Below, in pieces: positions 1-12,064 of a stretch of 64,000 nucleotides of DNA. The stretch comes from Laburnicola sp. R22_1. Taxonomy: Eukaryota; Ascomycota; Dothideomycetes; Pleosporales; Didymosphaeriaceae. Under the pieces are notes generated by a model. The model searched no databases. It was not told the origin of the DNA and saw only the letters and a program-made list of their open reading frames with translations. The stretch spans positions 1,836,165-1,900,164 of the forward strand of contig JACONQ010000019.1 in NCBI GenBank assembly GCA_014281115.1. Reading direction: 5' to 3'. How positions within the stretch are numbered: the first letter of the stretch is position 1; the number at the start of each line of letters is the position of its first letter. The position numbers and the translations under genes were made by a program.

Positions 1-718
1 GGCTGAAATAGCCCTCCTTTATACCTGTACAGGGCAGGTAACCGTCAACTGTATACGCTGGGAGAATAGCCCAAGTTTTGCCACGCCGTACGTCCTGGAA
101 ATATCGATTGGTAAACCCGATTGGGGCATACGCCCTGTGGCGCCAGCCAGTCTTCTCGTTGAAAATAGACTCGTCAAGAAACACCAAGTCGGCGGCGATA
201 AATTGCCTCATACTCCTCCGGTAAGCCTCACGGAGCTCCTCATTGCGCAGTATTGATATGGGCCGTAGGGCTCGCTCGCTCCAGTCGCGATCCTTTAACA
301 GTCGACTAATAGTGGATCGGTGTACCTGAACGCCTCTCTCCATCCACAGCCAGTATACAATCTCGTCCTGATACATCCAACCGCTCTGAAACAGCTCATC
401 GTACAGCGCCTGCTCATCGTCAGACGATAATTTACGCGGGCGGCCGAGTACAACGTTGGGGCTGCTGGGTTTGCGAGTGCTCCCATAGAGCTTCAAGTTT
501 CGCTCAATTTTATACACCTCTGACAACGACACGTCTACTGAATCTGCGATATCGTCGTGGCGCCAGCCAAGTAGCAGAAAGCGATAAATATCGAGGCGAC
601 GACGGGGATCCAGCCCACGGCCTTTAGTTGTAAGCTCTCGGGGTATACCGGTAGTTGGCGGGCGACGCGCCTGCGCGGCAGTAAGAGGGCGAGGAGCGAC
701 TCCGTGAGCTCGAAACAT
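1..718 (-). CDS. Tc1/mariner-class (DDE_3) transposase, N-terminal 239 codons, open at window edge
   Basis: Reading the minus strand from the ATG at 716-718, the frame stays open to base 1 with no stop, so the gene continues outside the window. The first ~90 residues look like a helix-turn-helix region (segment LDIYRFLLLGWRHDDIAD, then an RPRK basic patch near residue 100). A second winged-helix-like part contains HRSTISRLL. Around residue 195 the motif FLDESIFNEKTGW carries the first catalytic aspartate of IS630/Tc1-type transposases. The second and third acidic residues would lie beyond the edge. Unlike every other transposase in the window it has no premature stop, so it may be a young or still functional copy that has escaped RIP. 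Its terminal repeats were not identified. Confidence 0.8.
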   Translation of the reverse strand, partial: MFRAHGVAPRPLTAAQARRPPTTGIPRELTTKGRGLDPRRRLDIYRFLLLGWRHDDIADSVDVSLSEVYKIERNLKLYGSTRKPSSPNVVLGRPRKLSSDDEQALYDELFQSGWMYQDEIVYWLWMERGVQVHRSTISRLLKDRDWSERALRPISILRNEELREAYRRSMRQFIAADLVFLDESIFNEKTGWRHRAYAPIGFTNRYFQDVRRGKTWAILPAYTVDGYLPCTGIKEGYFS

Positions 719-895
719 GGACTACTCCACCAAAAAAAGCGCCAGTATAGCCCTATACACGTATTTGTACAGCCTCACGACTTACTAACAGTTGTTCAAC
801 AATTTATAGGCTGTTATCGACGCGTCACAGTCAAATTTACGATTTGTATGAGGCTCCCCGCGCGCGCAAATTCTCGGATGCCGCCAAGATTTCTA

Positions 896-3021
896 CCCTG
901 TCTCGGCAGTCAATGCGCACCGTCACTCAATGCGCAACCCCAACGTAATCGCTCAGCCAGCAATATGAGGCTATAGAGCTCTACACAAAAGCTTTTATCG
1001 CGAGATTTTCTAGAGTTAGCTTCTCATAGAGCTATAGATGATTGCTAGCTAGTCAGATTATAGATATCTGCTTAGTGTTCTGATTATACGGCCACAGCGC
1101 GATGATGGCGTTGATGGCGCAGATGCCGCCGCATCAACGCGTACAGGTGCTGGCGTAGATTTCTTCCTCTTTGTAACTGTATAAGTAGCTTTTAAATCTT
1201 TCTGACTTCCCTTTTTGGCAATTTTGAGACGTTTTTGAAGTTGTTGTTGAGTCTTGCGAGCCTGTTGACGGAGGCGTCGCTCAGCAGCTTGATCAGCTTT
1301 CTCCTTAGCGCGCGCATCTCTGGCTGCTGCCCGCTCAACGCGCTTCTCCTGCTGTAAACGAGCTTTAAGCTGTTTATTAGCTATATAGATCTCTTGCTGC
1401 TGAGCTTTTTGGAGTTGTAACTGTTGTTTTTCAGCCTCCTGCTGGCTGAGCGAGTTACGCGCCCTCTGTACGCGGGCAGGTGACCAGAAATCTGCTCCTC
1501 CATGCCACTCCTTAGGTTGCTCTAAGGGCAGAGTCTTGCCTTTTGTTTGACGCCGTTTCTGGTTTGCAAGAGCTTCTCAGAGACCCTTATTTTCATGCTC
1601 TAGGAGCTGCTTTTGTACAGAGATTGAGTGTATCGTCTGGCTCAGCTTACGCGACTCCTCAGTCGCGATATCCTTCACAGTGGAGCGTAACAGTCGCTCT
1701 ATTTTACGCCAATCTGACGCGCTAAGTACTGAGGTAGAGCTCACTGGTGATTCTGGCTCTGGCAGAGTCTCTTTGTTAAACCTTTTGAGGATAGGCGTTG
1801 GATCTGGCGGCGAGATACCTGTACACTCAAAAGCTTTGGTAATCAACTGCGGCGTAACTGACGTCGTCCAGGCCTTCCAGAATAGCGTAAAGAAGTCTCT
1901 TTTGGCGATTGTTGACAGTCCTTGGCTCCTATACAGGTATCCGGAGAGCTCGTCAGAGTAGGCAGCTGAGAGAGACTTAAATACGCAGACGTCAAGAGGC
2001 TGCAGCGTATGAGTCGCATGAGGGGGAAATATCGCAAGGAGGATCTTATTCTGATCGCAGTAGTTGATAAAATCCATAGTAACGTGAGATCCATGCCCAT
2101 CAAGGACTAGGAGTCGCCACTGCCGTCGAGCCTTCTCCTTTGTACAGCGATCAAACACCTGTTTAAGCCATTAAAGCCCTATCTCATTGTTTGACCATCC
2201 AGAGGTTGATGAGGTGATAAAGACTCTGTGAGAATTGACGTTGATTTCTTCAACCCAGCTTGATTGTAGAGTCGCGGCGTCAGATCGATAGATTAGCGCT
2301 GGATCAACAGTAGATCCGTCGGCGCATATACATGCGATGAGCGAGATCCACTCACGGCTGCCGTCCTGTATAGATTGCCTTACTTGGCGACTCTCATATA
2401 GAGGCCTATCGAAGATCCTTTTTGAGCGGCCAGTGATACCAAGGAGGAAGCCTTTCTCGTCCATATTGTACGTATGCTGAGGCTCTACACTATACTCTGT
2501 AATTTTCTTGTGTAGAAGCTCAAAGTAGAGCCTGTATTTTGCCTCTGAATCAGCCTTGTGGCGATTGCTGTCAAGCCCAGTCGTCCATCGTGAGATCAAG
2601 GAGTCGGGGTTGCGCCTAACAAAGCGATCAACCCAGGACATGCTAACGTCTCTTTTTGCCATGTAGGAAGCAAAATTTTGTATCATCTGCCGTGTAGGAG
2701 GAAGGCCACGCTCAGTAAGGTAGGTGATATATTATAGAAGCCCCTTTTCTTGTTGTGGATGGAGTAGACGACGTGTACCATCAGTGATAGTACGCGCCTG
2801 CGTGACGCGTTGGTGCCTGCGCGTCAACGTAGAGCGTACAACACCAAATTCTTTGGCGATTTTATTGTATGATAAAAATTCTCCTGGTTCTTGCGCTTCG
2901 ATTGCTGCTATCGCGGCGTTAATTGGGTCCATATTAGTGGAGTTGAGGCGCGTCAAAGTTGGGGCGCGTCATGTTGGGGTTGCGCATTGAGTGACGGTGC
3001 GCATTGACTGCCGAGACAGGG
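896..3021 (-). mobile_element. pogo/Fot1-type DNA transposon, copy 1 (2126 bp)
   Basis: A 49-bp perfect terminal inverted repeat beginning CCCTGTCTCGGCAGTC lies at 896-944 and, inverted, at 2973-3021. Both ends abut TA (894-895 and 3022-3023), the target duplication expected for pogo/Fot1 elements. The only gene inside is the minus-strand transposase at 1058-2932. Perfect TIRs suggest a fairly recent insertion. Confidence 0.93.
1058..2932 (-). pseudogene. pogo/Fot1 transposase of copy 1, 625 codons with three internal stops
   Basis: One uninterrupted frame runs from ATG 2932 to TAA 1058 and is broken only by stops at 2732-2734, 2171-2173 and 1577-1579, with no indels. N-terminus: helix-turn-helix of psq/CENP-B type (AIAAIEAQEPGEF...IAKEFGV). 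Middle: CENP-B-like DNA-binding second half (WVDRFVRRNPD). The DDE_1 catalytic core keeps all three acidic residues: YNMDEKGF, LVLDGHGSH and QPLDVCVF. The C-terminal ~200 residues are a Gln/Lys/Arg-rich coiled coil. The length equals copies 3 and 4 below, so 625 codons is probably the family's native length. The stops are of the kind RIP makes (CAA to TAA, CGA to TGA), although the stop at 2171 may need more than one change. Confidence 0.9.
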
Positions 3022-3056
3022 TACCGATTTTTGCACGCGATAAGCTAGCGTACATA

Positions 3057-4818
3057 GTCTCCGGCCACCCGGGGATTCCGGCCACCCCACCAAAACGCGA
3101 CACCCGCACAAAACACGCGATATCTCAACAACGCTTATTATGATTGCCACTGCGTGCACATAGACTCTAGAGTTGCAGCAGCAGCAGCTACTAAAGCTGT
3201 TTCTGAAGCGCTCGATATAGTAGATCTTTGCTGCTGAGCTCCTGCAGCCTCAGCTGCGCGTATAGCCTCTACGATAGTCTCTACCTCTGCAAAGCGTCGA
3301 TTTGGGTCTATTTGAACGCGCTTTCGAGGACGCTGAGAGCTAGTAGTCTGTAGATGATACTCAAGGCGTCTTTTCTCTGATTCTAGCCCTGCAGCTCTAG
3401 CATTTGCAGCTGCTAGCGCCTTACCTGCTTTCTGTAGGAGTAGCCGGGTGCTACGACCTAGGTTTTCAAGGCTCTGGATGTCGCGCTGCGCCAAGTATAG
3501 ATCCCGAGGGCCTTGAGGGGTAGAGAGGAAGCTCTGAGGCTGCTGCTGGGGCTGCTGCTGAGGCGTAGGCGTCGTAGGCCTCTGAGAGACCTGCGACGAG
3601 CTGAGCACGTGATTGATGTTGAATGGGCAGAGACTAGTAGCCTGCCAGCCAGCTCGAATCACACGCTCTGTGAAGCCTTCCTCCCTAGCTTGATAGTAGC
3701 AGGCAATAAAGCGCTCTTTCTTGACAGGCGCGGCGTCGTTGAGCGACGCGAGCTCCTGGATCTGGCGTTGGTAACTAGACTTGATAATAGAGAAAGGAGC
3801 AAGATCTAGAGGCTGTAGGACGTGTGAGGAGTGCGCAGGTAGGTATAGGAGCTTGATTCGATGCTGTTTACAGAGCTATAGGAACTCTATACTAATATGG
3901 CTGCCGTGCCTGTTAAGAATAAGGAGGCGGTACTAGCTATTACCTACAGCCGTCTTAGGTATGAATATGCGCTGTAGCCACTCAACACCTATTGCATTTG
4001 ATGTCTATCCGTTCTCTGAGGTTGTATAGAGCCAGCTAGGTACGTAGGACGAGGGGAACTAGGTAGTCTGTAGGCTCTGGCCCTTGAAGATGACTGCGCA
4101 GCGTAGTTTCTGCCCTATCGCCGATACACACTTGATTATAGAGACCTACTTGCGATTTTCTGGAGACCGAATGTAAGCCTTCTTTTTCTGACTACTAGAG
4201 AGTACTCTAGTGTTTGTACATACTCTTAGAGCAAGCCCTGTCTTATCCATATTCTAGATATCCTCATTGCGTATATTTAAGCGCTTTCTAGTCCTCTTAA
4301 AGAGCTCTAGAAAGGCGCGCACCTGCTCTGGAGTCGCTGCCTTAGCTCTCTGAGCCTCTAGCTTTCTACTGACTACTGAGGCGACGCGTGGCTGGCGCTG
4401 GATGAAGTGTGAGAGCTAGAGCTTGCTGACAGGCTGATCGTCGCCGTTTATACGCAGGATTCGATTCGCCATTTCTTGAGCGCAAGCGTGTGAGGGAGGG
4501 CAAGCGCGCGCGTCTTCTTCGAGGATCTAGTCTACTAGGAAGTCCTCCTGTAGAGGAGTTAATCGCTGCTGGTGTTGATGGCTGAGCGCACTGTTTGTTG
4601 CGCTATCTAGTTGGCCTTGAAGCGTGGATCGAGGGATATTATATGCCTTTGCTATAGCGCGTAGACTAGAATAAAGACCTGTGTTGAAATCGCTGATAGC
4701 TGATTGTATAGCTAGCTCACGGGCGTCTATTTTGATGAGCGTTGTTGGGAGATATCGCGTGTTTTGTGCAGGTGTCGCGTTTTGGTGGGGTGGCCGGAAT
4801 CCCTATGTGGCCGGCAAC
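3057..4818 (-). mobile_element. pogo/Fot1-type DNA transposon, copy 2 (1762 bp, different subfamily)
   Basis: Imperfect terminal inverted repeats of about 75 bp lie at 3057-3130 and 4741-4818. They share the run TTCCGGCCACCCCACCAAAA and an ACACGCGATATCTC stretch. The ends are flanked by TA (3055-3056 and 4819-4820). The right TA is also the left TA of copy 3. The interior codes for a decayed transposase on the minus strand. Confidence 0.87.
3138..4700 (-). pseudogene. decayed pogo/Fot1 transposase of copy 2
   Basis: The C-terminal part is readable from about 3850 down to 3138. It begins with a DDE_1 C-lobe signature (HVLQPLDLAPFS, carrying the third catalytic aspartate), then AGWQATSLCPFNINHVL, a Pro/Gln-rich linker and a coiled-coil segment ending near TQWQS. 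Upstream of about 3850 the strand is full of stops and only short transposase-like stretches survive. It differs enough from copies 1, 3 and 4 to be a separate subfamily, which agrees with its different terminal repeats. Confidence 0.75.
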
Positions 4819-4820
4819 TA

Positions 4821-6954
4821 CTGTGGGTCACCACCTCGTGCACGGCCCCACCTCGTGCACGGCCAACACCAAATCTCCCGCACTTTCAGAATCGCTTTAC
4901 ACCACCAATATACACCCAATGGAGGCTGCCCTAGAGTCGTTCAAATCGCTGAAGCTTAGAGAGAAGCCTAATTATACTCAGACTGCGAAAAAGTACGGTG
5001 TTGATTGAACGTTGCTGTCGAAGCGTCACCGCGGGGTTATCGGCAGCTATGCGGAGAAAGTCGATAATATGCGCCTTCTCAACTCTACACAGGAAACTGA
5101 GCTCGTACAATATATTGATAAGCTCTGTGTACGAGGGCTACCACCTACAAGGGAGATGATACGGAATTTCGCAGCAGAAATAGTAGGAAAAGAGCCAGGA
5201 AAAAACTAGGTTAATCGCTTTATTGCGCGGCATCACATTGAGCTTGTATCTTAATAGGTATCCGGCATCAATTCCACACGCCACAGAGCTAACTCTGCCT
5301 TCAAATACGCCCTATATTTTAAGCTCCTAGACCAGAAGATAACTTAGTATGATATCGAGGCTCGCAATATCTACAATATGGATAAGAAGGGCTTCTTAAT
5401 TGGGGTGCTGTCAAAAATGAAGCGCGTGTTCTCCCGCTATTGATATGATCACGGAGGCGTGAAACAAGCACTCCAGGACGGCAATAGGGAGTGGATAACT
5501 ACGATAGCCTGTATTTGCGCCGACAGCAGCTATCTCACACCTGCGCTGATTTATTAGGCTGTTTCTAGCAAGATACAAGACTTATAGCTTCAGGATTTCG
5601 ACCCTACAGAGCACAAAACCTTCTTCGCCTTATCGCCCAGTGGATGGACCAACAACAAGCTAGGGCTCTCATGGCTTGAACAGGTGTTTAATCGCGAAAC
5701 AAAAGCAAAGGCAAAACGATCATATTATTTACTTATCCTTAACAGCTATAGCTCACATATATCAATGGAGTTTATTAAGTTTTGCGACGACAATCGGATT
5801 CTTCTGGCCATCTATCCTCCCCACGCTACCCACACCTTGCAGCCGCTTAACGTCTGCCTTTTCAAGCCTCTATTAACTGCCTACTCAAACGAGCTCTCCG
5901 GGTTCATGTATAGCTGTCAGGGCATCTCCGCGATTACAAAAAGAGACTTCTTCCGCTTGTTCTATAAGGCCTGGCATACAACGTTTAAGGAAAAGACGAT
6001 CTTAACGGCTTTTTAAGTCATAGGGCTTTCGCCGTTAGACTCAGAGGCTATACTTAAGAAGTTTAAAATAGAGGAGACTGAGAGGCCCTCATTAAGCGAT
6101 AGTACTACTTCCGTACTCAGCGCTTTAGATTGGAGAAAGATTGAGCGATTACTGCGCCAGGTAGTGGAGGATATCTACAATTGACGCTCCCAACAGCTAA
6201 GCCAGACGATTCACGTGATAGCTGTACAAAAACAGCTCCTCCAGCATGAAAACAAGCGACTCAGAGGGGCCTTTGTTAATAAGAAGAAGCGCCGTCAACG
6301 TGGCAGGCCTCTATTACTTAAGGCACCGCAGGAGTATAATAGTGGAGCTATATTCTAGTCGCTATCTAAAGTCAAGGACGCCCGCGATCGCCAAGCACAA
6401 AAGGATGCTAACAAGCAGCTACTACAACAACAGAAGTCCAAGGAGATTAAGCGTAGGGAGTAGCAGAAGCAGGAGAAGGCTACCATGCTTGAAGAGAGGC
6501 AGCGCATAAGAGAGGTGGCTAAAGAAATACGCCTTTAAGAACAGCGCGAGAAGGCCGTGCAGCGCGAAGAAGCTAGGATCGCGCGCGAAGCCAAAAAGCA
6601 ACTCTAACAAGATATACAATTCTCTAAAAAGGGTAATAGACGCCGTTAAAAGGCCTTTGCACCACCTCCTCAAGTCGCTGAGGAGACAGAGGATGTTGGT
6701 GTGGATATATCATCTGTAGTTGATGTGGTGCCTACACCTGGCCCTGCCACGCGTACCCGCAAAGTACGCCTCCCACAGAGGTATCGCACGTAGTTTATCG
6801 TTACCAATCAATCAAATAGGTCCTTAAAAGCCCTCCACTAAAAAATCTCGCGATAATACAATATATATGCGACTCTACAGCTGCAAAAGTTGTGGGTGTG
6901 GGCATCTGGAAACCGTGCACCAGGTGGGGCCGTGCACCAGGTGGTGACCCACGG
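4821..6954 (+). mobile_element. pogo/Fot1-type DNA transposon, copy 3 (2134 bp)
   Basis: Terminal inverted repeats begin CTGTGGGTCACCACCT on the left and CCGTGGGTCACCACCT on the right, read inward. Each contains two direct copies of a CACCT(C/G)GTGCACGG unit. TA flanks both ends (4819-4820 and 6955-6956). The interior transposase is on the plus strand. Confidence 0.9.
4919..6793 (+). pseudogene. pogo/Fot1 transposase of copy 3, 625 codons, heavily RIP-mutated
   Basis: A single frame runs from ATG 4919 to TAG 6791-6793 (625 codons) with roughly 16 internal stops and no frameshift. That is the pattern left by RIP rather than random decay. The core keeps the first catalytic aspartate (YNMDKKGF). 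The second is now Asn (LILNSYSSH) and the third is also Asn (LQPLNVCLF), both consistent with G-to-A changes. The longest stop-free pieces are at 5684-6016 and 6246-6355. Non-functional. Confidence 0.88.
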
Positions 6955-7071
6955 TATATAGCTGAGCTTAAGTTACCTACTAAGTTAGTACTAGTAAGCG
7001 GCCAGCCACCTCTAGCGGCAAGCGTCTTTAGCTATCACCCTGTCTTTTTAGCTACACTAAGCTTATTTATT

Positions 7072-8991
7072 ATGCCGCTAAAGCAGTTAAAACGCGCGCG
7101 TAATAGCGCTACAATCCCTAAGCTGCACAAACGCGCCAAAATAGCCGCCTAAGGCACGTCTACCTAGCTGATTGCGCTAGATAATACGTAATTAATGCTG
7201 TTGCAGCGCCTATCGCCGCAAGCTACCTTTAAGTCGCGATTCCGCAAGTCGCAGAATAAGGATAGTATTATCTCACTTACTAAGGGTAGCGACGCTGCAA
7301 TAGTAGCTACAATAGACGTTAGAGAGCCCGCTAAGGGTGTTAACAAGGACAGTAACAAGAGCCTAGACGCGCACCTAGAGGACAACTTTAATAGGCTTAA
7401 TTTTAAGCGTATACTAAAATATATAAAGCTGTTAGCGACACAGCGCGCAAAGAGAAGCTGGGTATGCCTTTATAGGTACTGTGTTGCGCTGCTTAAGGAG
7501 CCAAATTAGCTCTTCTTTGTCTGTTAATACTGCTATTAGTATAAGATTATAGACGCTAGAGGCGCAGGTATATATAAGATAACGCTGTTAACGTTAATAA
7601 TAGTCTGCTACCTAAGCTAAAAAAAGCGCAGTTATAGCTATCTACCGCTAGGAAAAGAAGTAGAGAAGCACGAGATAAGCCACCTACGCTAAGTTCTTAT
7701 AGGCGGCAAGATTAGCGTCTCTTAAGATATCGCTAATAAGCTTAGCGGCTTTAATACTTAGCACTTTAGGCTTGCTGCTATTAGTTAGCTTATTAAGAAC
7801 AATTACCTATTAAGAGAGTTTAAGTTACTAGCATTTTAATAGCTAATTATAGCTGCTAACCTAGAGGCTAAGGCTGTGTTGTAGTCCTCTTACACAAGCG
7901 TCTTAGGCTTTATTTTATAACTCTATAACTACCTAAAGCCTTAGGTAGTCTTAGAGCTGTCCTAGGCGTTAAGTAAGATCCACCTTAGCTTTAACAGCTA
8001 GACAATAAAGGGTGGCAAGCATAGGTTTCTAGGTGTTGTTGCCCACTTTGTTAGTAAGCGTGGCAAGCTTTAGGATTTACCTATAGCGCTGCTGCTGTTA
8101 GCAGGCGCCTATAGTGGCGAGAGGATAGTAGAGGTTATTAGCTAAATAATGCAGCAGTTTAGTATTAACCCGCTTAACGTTAGTTACTTTGTACTTAATA
8201 ATATAAGTAATAATAACGCTACTATCTATAAGTTAGTGTAAGAGATAGGTTTCAGCGCGCCTTATTACTGCCTCTGCTGCAGCCCTTATACTCTTAACCT
8301 TATTAGCTAGACTCTACTCTAGGGTAAAGAAGCTAATGCTTTTAATAACAACGCTAGCAAGCTTTTTAAAGAGAGCGAGTTTATAACTAAGTAGAGGCGC
8401 GACAGCCCGCTAGGCGTCCTATTAGATATTATTAACTATATTAAAACGCTGCAACAGTATGCGCTTTTTACTAACTTTTAGCGTCTCTTATACTACAACC
8501 TACCTACTAGCGCAACAGCTAAAGACCGCAAGATACTTAAGCCTATTAAGCCTATTGTTACACGCTAAAACTCCTACTACTCTTGCTTTAAGCGTGCTTA
8601 TAAGCTATAGCCTACTATTACTACGTACGCTAATTATCACATAAAACGTATCCGCGATAAGGACACGTACGCCACAACTTGGGGTAATAAGCTGCCAGAG
8701 GCGCAGCCATGGATGCGATCTGATAGGCTCTTAGCGTATGACTGGGCGGTTGTTACTAAGTATATAGACGCTCTAAGGCCACTAAAAGTGGCAACAAAGC
8801 GCCTAGAGGGACGCGGCTAAGACGGACATTTTAGCGCGATTGCTAAGATTATTCTAGTCTTTAAGCATATCCTAACATACTACAAGCAGCGCGTTAAAGC
8901 CTACGAGGCTGTTAACTATAACGCGCATAATAAAGAGCCTAAAGACCACCTTGCTGCCAATCTACGCGCAGCTTAGGCGAAAGCCAACGCT
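7072..8991 (+). pseudogene. hAT transposase, N-terminal and central part, RIP-mutated
   Basis: From ATG 7072 one frame can be followed to the insertion point with many TAA/TAG stops and no obvious indel. A BED-like zinc-finger remnant is visible near 7500 (LFFVC-YCY pattern). The RNase H-like core has segments such as SFNS-TIKGGKHRF and DLPIALLLLAG near 8000. Stops are dense until about 8640. After that the frame is clean and GC content rises. The coding sequence continues at 12215 once the inserted element is taken out, where it reads AYYAKL across the junction. Confidence 0.8.
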
Positions 8992-9154
8992 TATTGTCGT
9001 TTCGTAAATTCCCGCTCACCATGTGACCTGCCCCACATGTTAGTAATCGATTCGCGTACGTTATTTGAAACACGGATTTACCAGCTAAATATCAACCTTT
9101 TAATGCATTTAAAGAATCTGTGAGTACTTTATAGGGTCGCTGAACAAAGCTAGG

Positions 9155-10111
9155 TTGCTGCCAATAGTGTTGCAGGCTGTGATTAATTGTCTTGAGGACG
9201 ACGTTAGCGTTACAAAAATCTGGAGAGACACTAAAGTAGCCTACTTGACGATTAGAAGGATTCGACTTAGCCTGGAGTACTGGGGGCAGCCTTACCCGCC
9301 AGCCTGCGTACGGCGGGGGCGGCCGCCGTTGCTACTGCAGTACTATTGCGAGAAGCTTAAAGAGTTGCTGCAAGGCCGGCCAAATACCTACCTGGATGAA
9401 ATGCAGGCTTTCTTATATGACAATTACAACGTAAAAGCCTTATAAACAACTATCTGGGAGACCCTCGCCAGTATGAGGTGGAGTCGAAAAGCGGCAACCA
9501 AAGTGGCAGCTGAGCGTAACGCAGTCCTTTGTTGAGCGTTTCGAGCTCGCTGCCAGCTGGCGTATAAGGCGGAGCAGGTGATAGTACTTGACGAGAGCGC
9601 TTGCAACGAGCGTACGGGCGATCGCAAGTATGCCTGGGTGGAGGTGAACACGCCAGTTTAAGTATCGTACTCAGCGCAGAGGTCGGAGAGGTGGAGCTTG
9701 CTGCCAGCCATGGACGTAAATGGGTATTTCGATCACCTTATCTATTAGGGAGCAATTACAGCGGAGCTGATGGAGGAGTTTGTGGCCAGCAAAGTGCTGC
9801 CGTATTGCACGCCGTACCCGGGGCCACGCTTGGTGATTGTGATGGACAACGCTTCTATTTATTAATTAGCTAGAATTTAACAGCTTTGTTTGGACGCTGG
9901 AGTAGTACTTGAGTACCTGCCGCCGTACTTACCTAACATGAATCCAATAGAGTAGAGCTTTAAGGCGTTGAAGTTATGGATGAAAAAGAACTTCTAGTGG
10001 GCGCCTATCTTTCAGGATTTCTCGTATTTTTTGGAGTTGGGCGTGCAGGAGGTTTGCTACAACGACGTACGGGCGAGAAAGTACTTTAGCTACTTAGGCT
10101 GGCAGGTGTGA
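9155..10111 (+). pseudogene. Tc1/mariner (DDE_3) transposase of the nested element
   Basis: A single frame carries the Tc1 signature in order: a helix-turn-helix region (SVTKIWRDTKVAYLTIRR), an arginine-rich linker, VLDESACNERTGDRKYAW (first Asp), VIVMDNASIY (second Asp) and LPPYLPNMNPIE (third acidic residue). It ends LGWQV at TGA 10109-10111. About six stops interrupt it (for example at 9442-9444 and 9658-9660), so it is inactive. The true start is unclear because no good ATG is in frame. It belongs to the same broad class as the open frame at 1-718. Confidence 0.82.
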
Positions 10112-10903
10112 GGTGTATAGGAGATGGAGAGCTTGAGCAATTGACGTGTTGTTGTTAAGTATAAATATTGCTAAGTATCACGATAGTGGCCCGTGCGGAC
10201 TTAGTGTTTACCGGCGTTAAGTTGTTTACATCGCAGTTCTATATAATTCTATTAATAAGTTGATTTAATATACGTATATTTAGGCAATAACTTCCTTAAA
10301 ATTAACTTTTATAGGCCAAAATTAGCAAAATAAAGAACGTAAATCCCTTAACAAAAGGGAGCGTAAAGTACAAGCAACTGCAAAATTGATATTAGCGACC
10401 TAGCCTTAAGCTTTAGCAACTTCTCACATTTGCTGTACAAACAAGCTCTCCTCGTTGTCCTTGTCCTTGTCCTCTCGCTCCTCTCGCTCCTCTCGCTCTA
10501 CACGCTCTTTCTTCTTCTTTATGTTCTCTAAGCACTAAGCTTTTTGCTCTAGAGTTAGTCCTTTAAATCTACGCTGCTAGCGGACAGCATATGCTTAAAG
10601 TTTAAGTAGCAGAGGCAGCAGTAGCTCCTACACCTCTTGCCACAAGATATACAGCATGCCAGCCTCTAAGGGATCTATAAGTATGTTTAAGTTAATTCTA
10701 TTGTCCTTAACTATAGTAAAGACTTTTCTTACATCTCTACGATCTTTGTGTGGACTCTTGTCAAGCCACTACTACAGAAAAAGCAGTATTATATAGTAGA
10801 GCTCCTCCACGTTACTGTAAGTCAATAGATCCCACGTCGAAACTAGCAGGTCGTCTAGTAGGCGATCAGGTTCTCGCTGCCAGGCAGGCGATCGTCAAGA
10901 TGG
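10112..10903. other. non-coding middle of the nested Tc1/mariner element
   Basis: Between the two convergent coding regions. It is AT-rich, with a short CCTCTCGCTCCTCTCGCTC direct repeat near 10475-10497. No open frame I would call a gene. Confidence 0.5.
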
Positions 10904-12064
10904 CTAACTTTGTGCTAATTGACTTGCCACAGACGCGATTAGCAATTTGAACATATCTTTCATCGTAGGCTCGCCGTCAGAGTCGCTCCTCCTCCGCCGT
11001 CGCCTAGCCTGCTCACAAGACCTCGCTATCATTAACCAAACGTTGTCTGACAGCGCTGCAACTGTACACCTTTGCAGCAACACCTCGCGGGCCCATATAG
11101 CGACTATATTGCCCTCGACGGGCATATAATCGGAGAATCGCACCAGCAACAATTCAGTACGCTGAAAGTAGCACACATAGGCGTAGTTCAAGCACATAGT
11201 GTCCTGGCACCTCCACGCGTCCCGTATTTAGATGGCTGGCCTATTGCCCATCTGGTTAATCGCCATGACGTCTGGCAGCTCAGCGAGTTGGCGATTAGTA
11301 GCGGTGAGTCGTACCTAAGAGCCTTGCGGGCCACCTACGCGTGACTAACTTAAAGCAGGCACCTAAGGTAACTCTGGCAGCAGCACCAAGTCAAAATCCA
11401 TACACGCAGTGGCCCCTGCAGGCGCCAATTGCAGCAACTCTTTCACGCCAATTTTTACATTAGCAAAACGTAGGCAACTCTCCCCGCGTTTGAGAGCGTT
11501 TGCCATACAATCCTTTGCCAAAGTTTAACTTAAATATGTGACAACAGTAAGGCTTTTAATGGAGACTTTCTCCTGGGTGCTCATCTCCACAACGACGCTG
11601 TCGGCCCATCTCCACACCTCGCCCGCTGTCAGGCTGCTGAGCAGTTGCTTATAATTGCTATCCTCTACGCCGTTAACTATCTTATTGTTGCAGTACGCTC
11701 TATAGCGACACCTTATGTAAGTCTTATTAATCACCTTAGCGAGCTCTTTATCTAATTGTTGTGTAAAAGGACCTGGCTGGGCCGACGATGGGCCATCCTC
11801 CAGGTACATCTCTTGCTCCTCGACGTCCTCATCCTTAAGTTGCTCTGCCTCAGCTGCCTCAGCAGCAGTCACATGATCAGCTTTATTCACTATCTCTTGT
11901 AAAGGTGCCCTAGCCTTTGCTTTTTTGGGAGTCTTTTTGCGAGGTGACTTCGTCGTACGCGACTTTTTGGCTGCCTGCGTCGCCCTGGGTGGATTCTTGC
12001 CCCCCTCGAACACCTGAGTACTCTTACGTTTACGACTTTCGGCCGGCATCACGATAACCTTCAA
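10904..12064 (-). pseudogene. second gene of the nested Tc1/mariner element, unknown function
   Basis: The first 179 codons (12064-11525) are open. A basic lysine-rich head (KKSRTTKSPRKKTPKKAK) is followed by an acidic stretch (EAEQLKDEDVEEQE) and then by a possibly folded part containing LAKVINKTYIRCRYRAYCNNK. Downstream, in changing frames with several stops, further coding-like pieces follow. They end near 10904 in a 97-codon open stretch with [17 protein letters not shown] do not recognise the family. A DNA-binding or chromatin-associated passenger protein is one reading, from composition alone. It lies wholly inside the terminal repeats, so it travels with the element. Confidence 0.5.
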
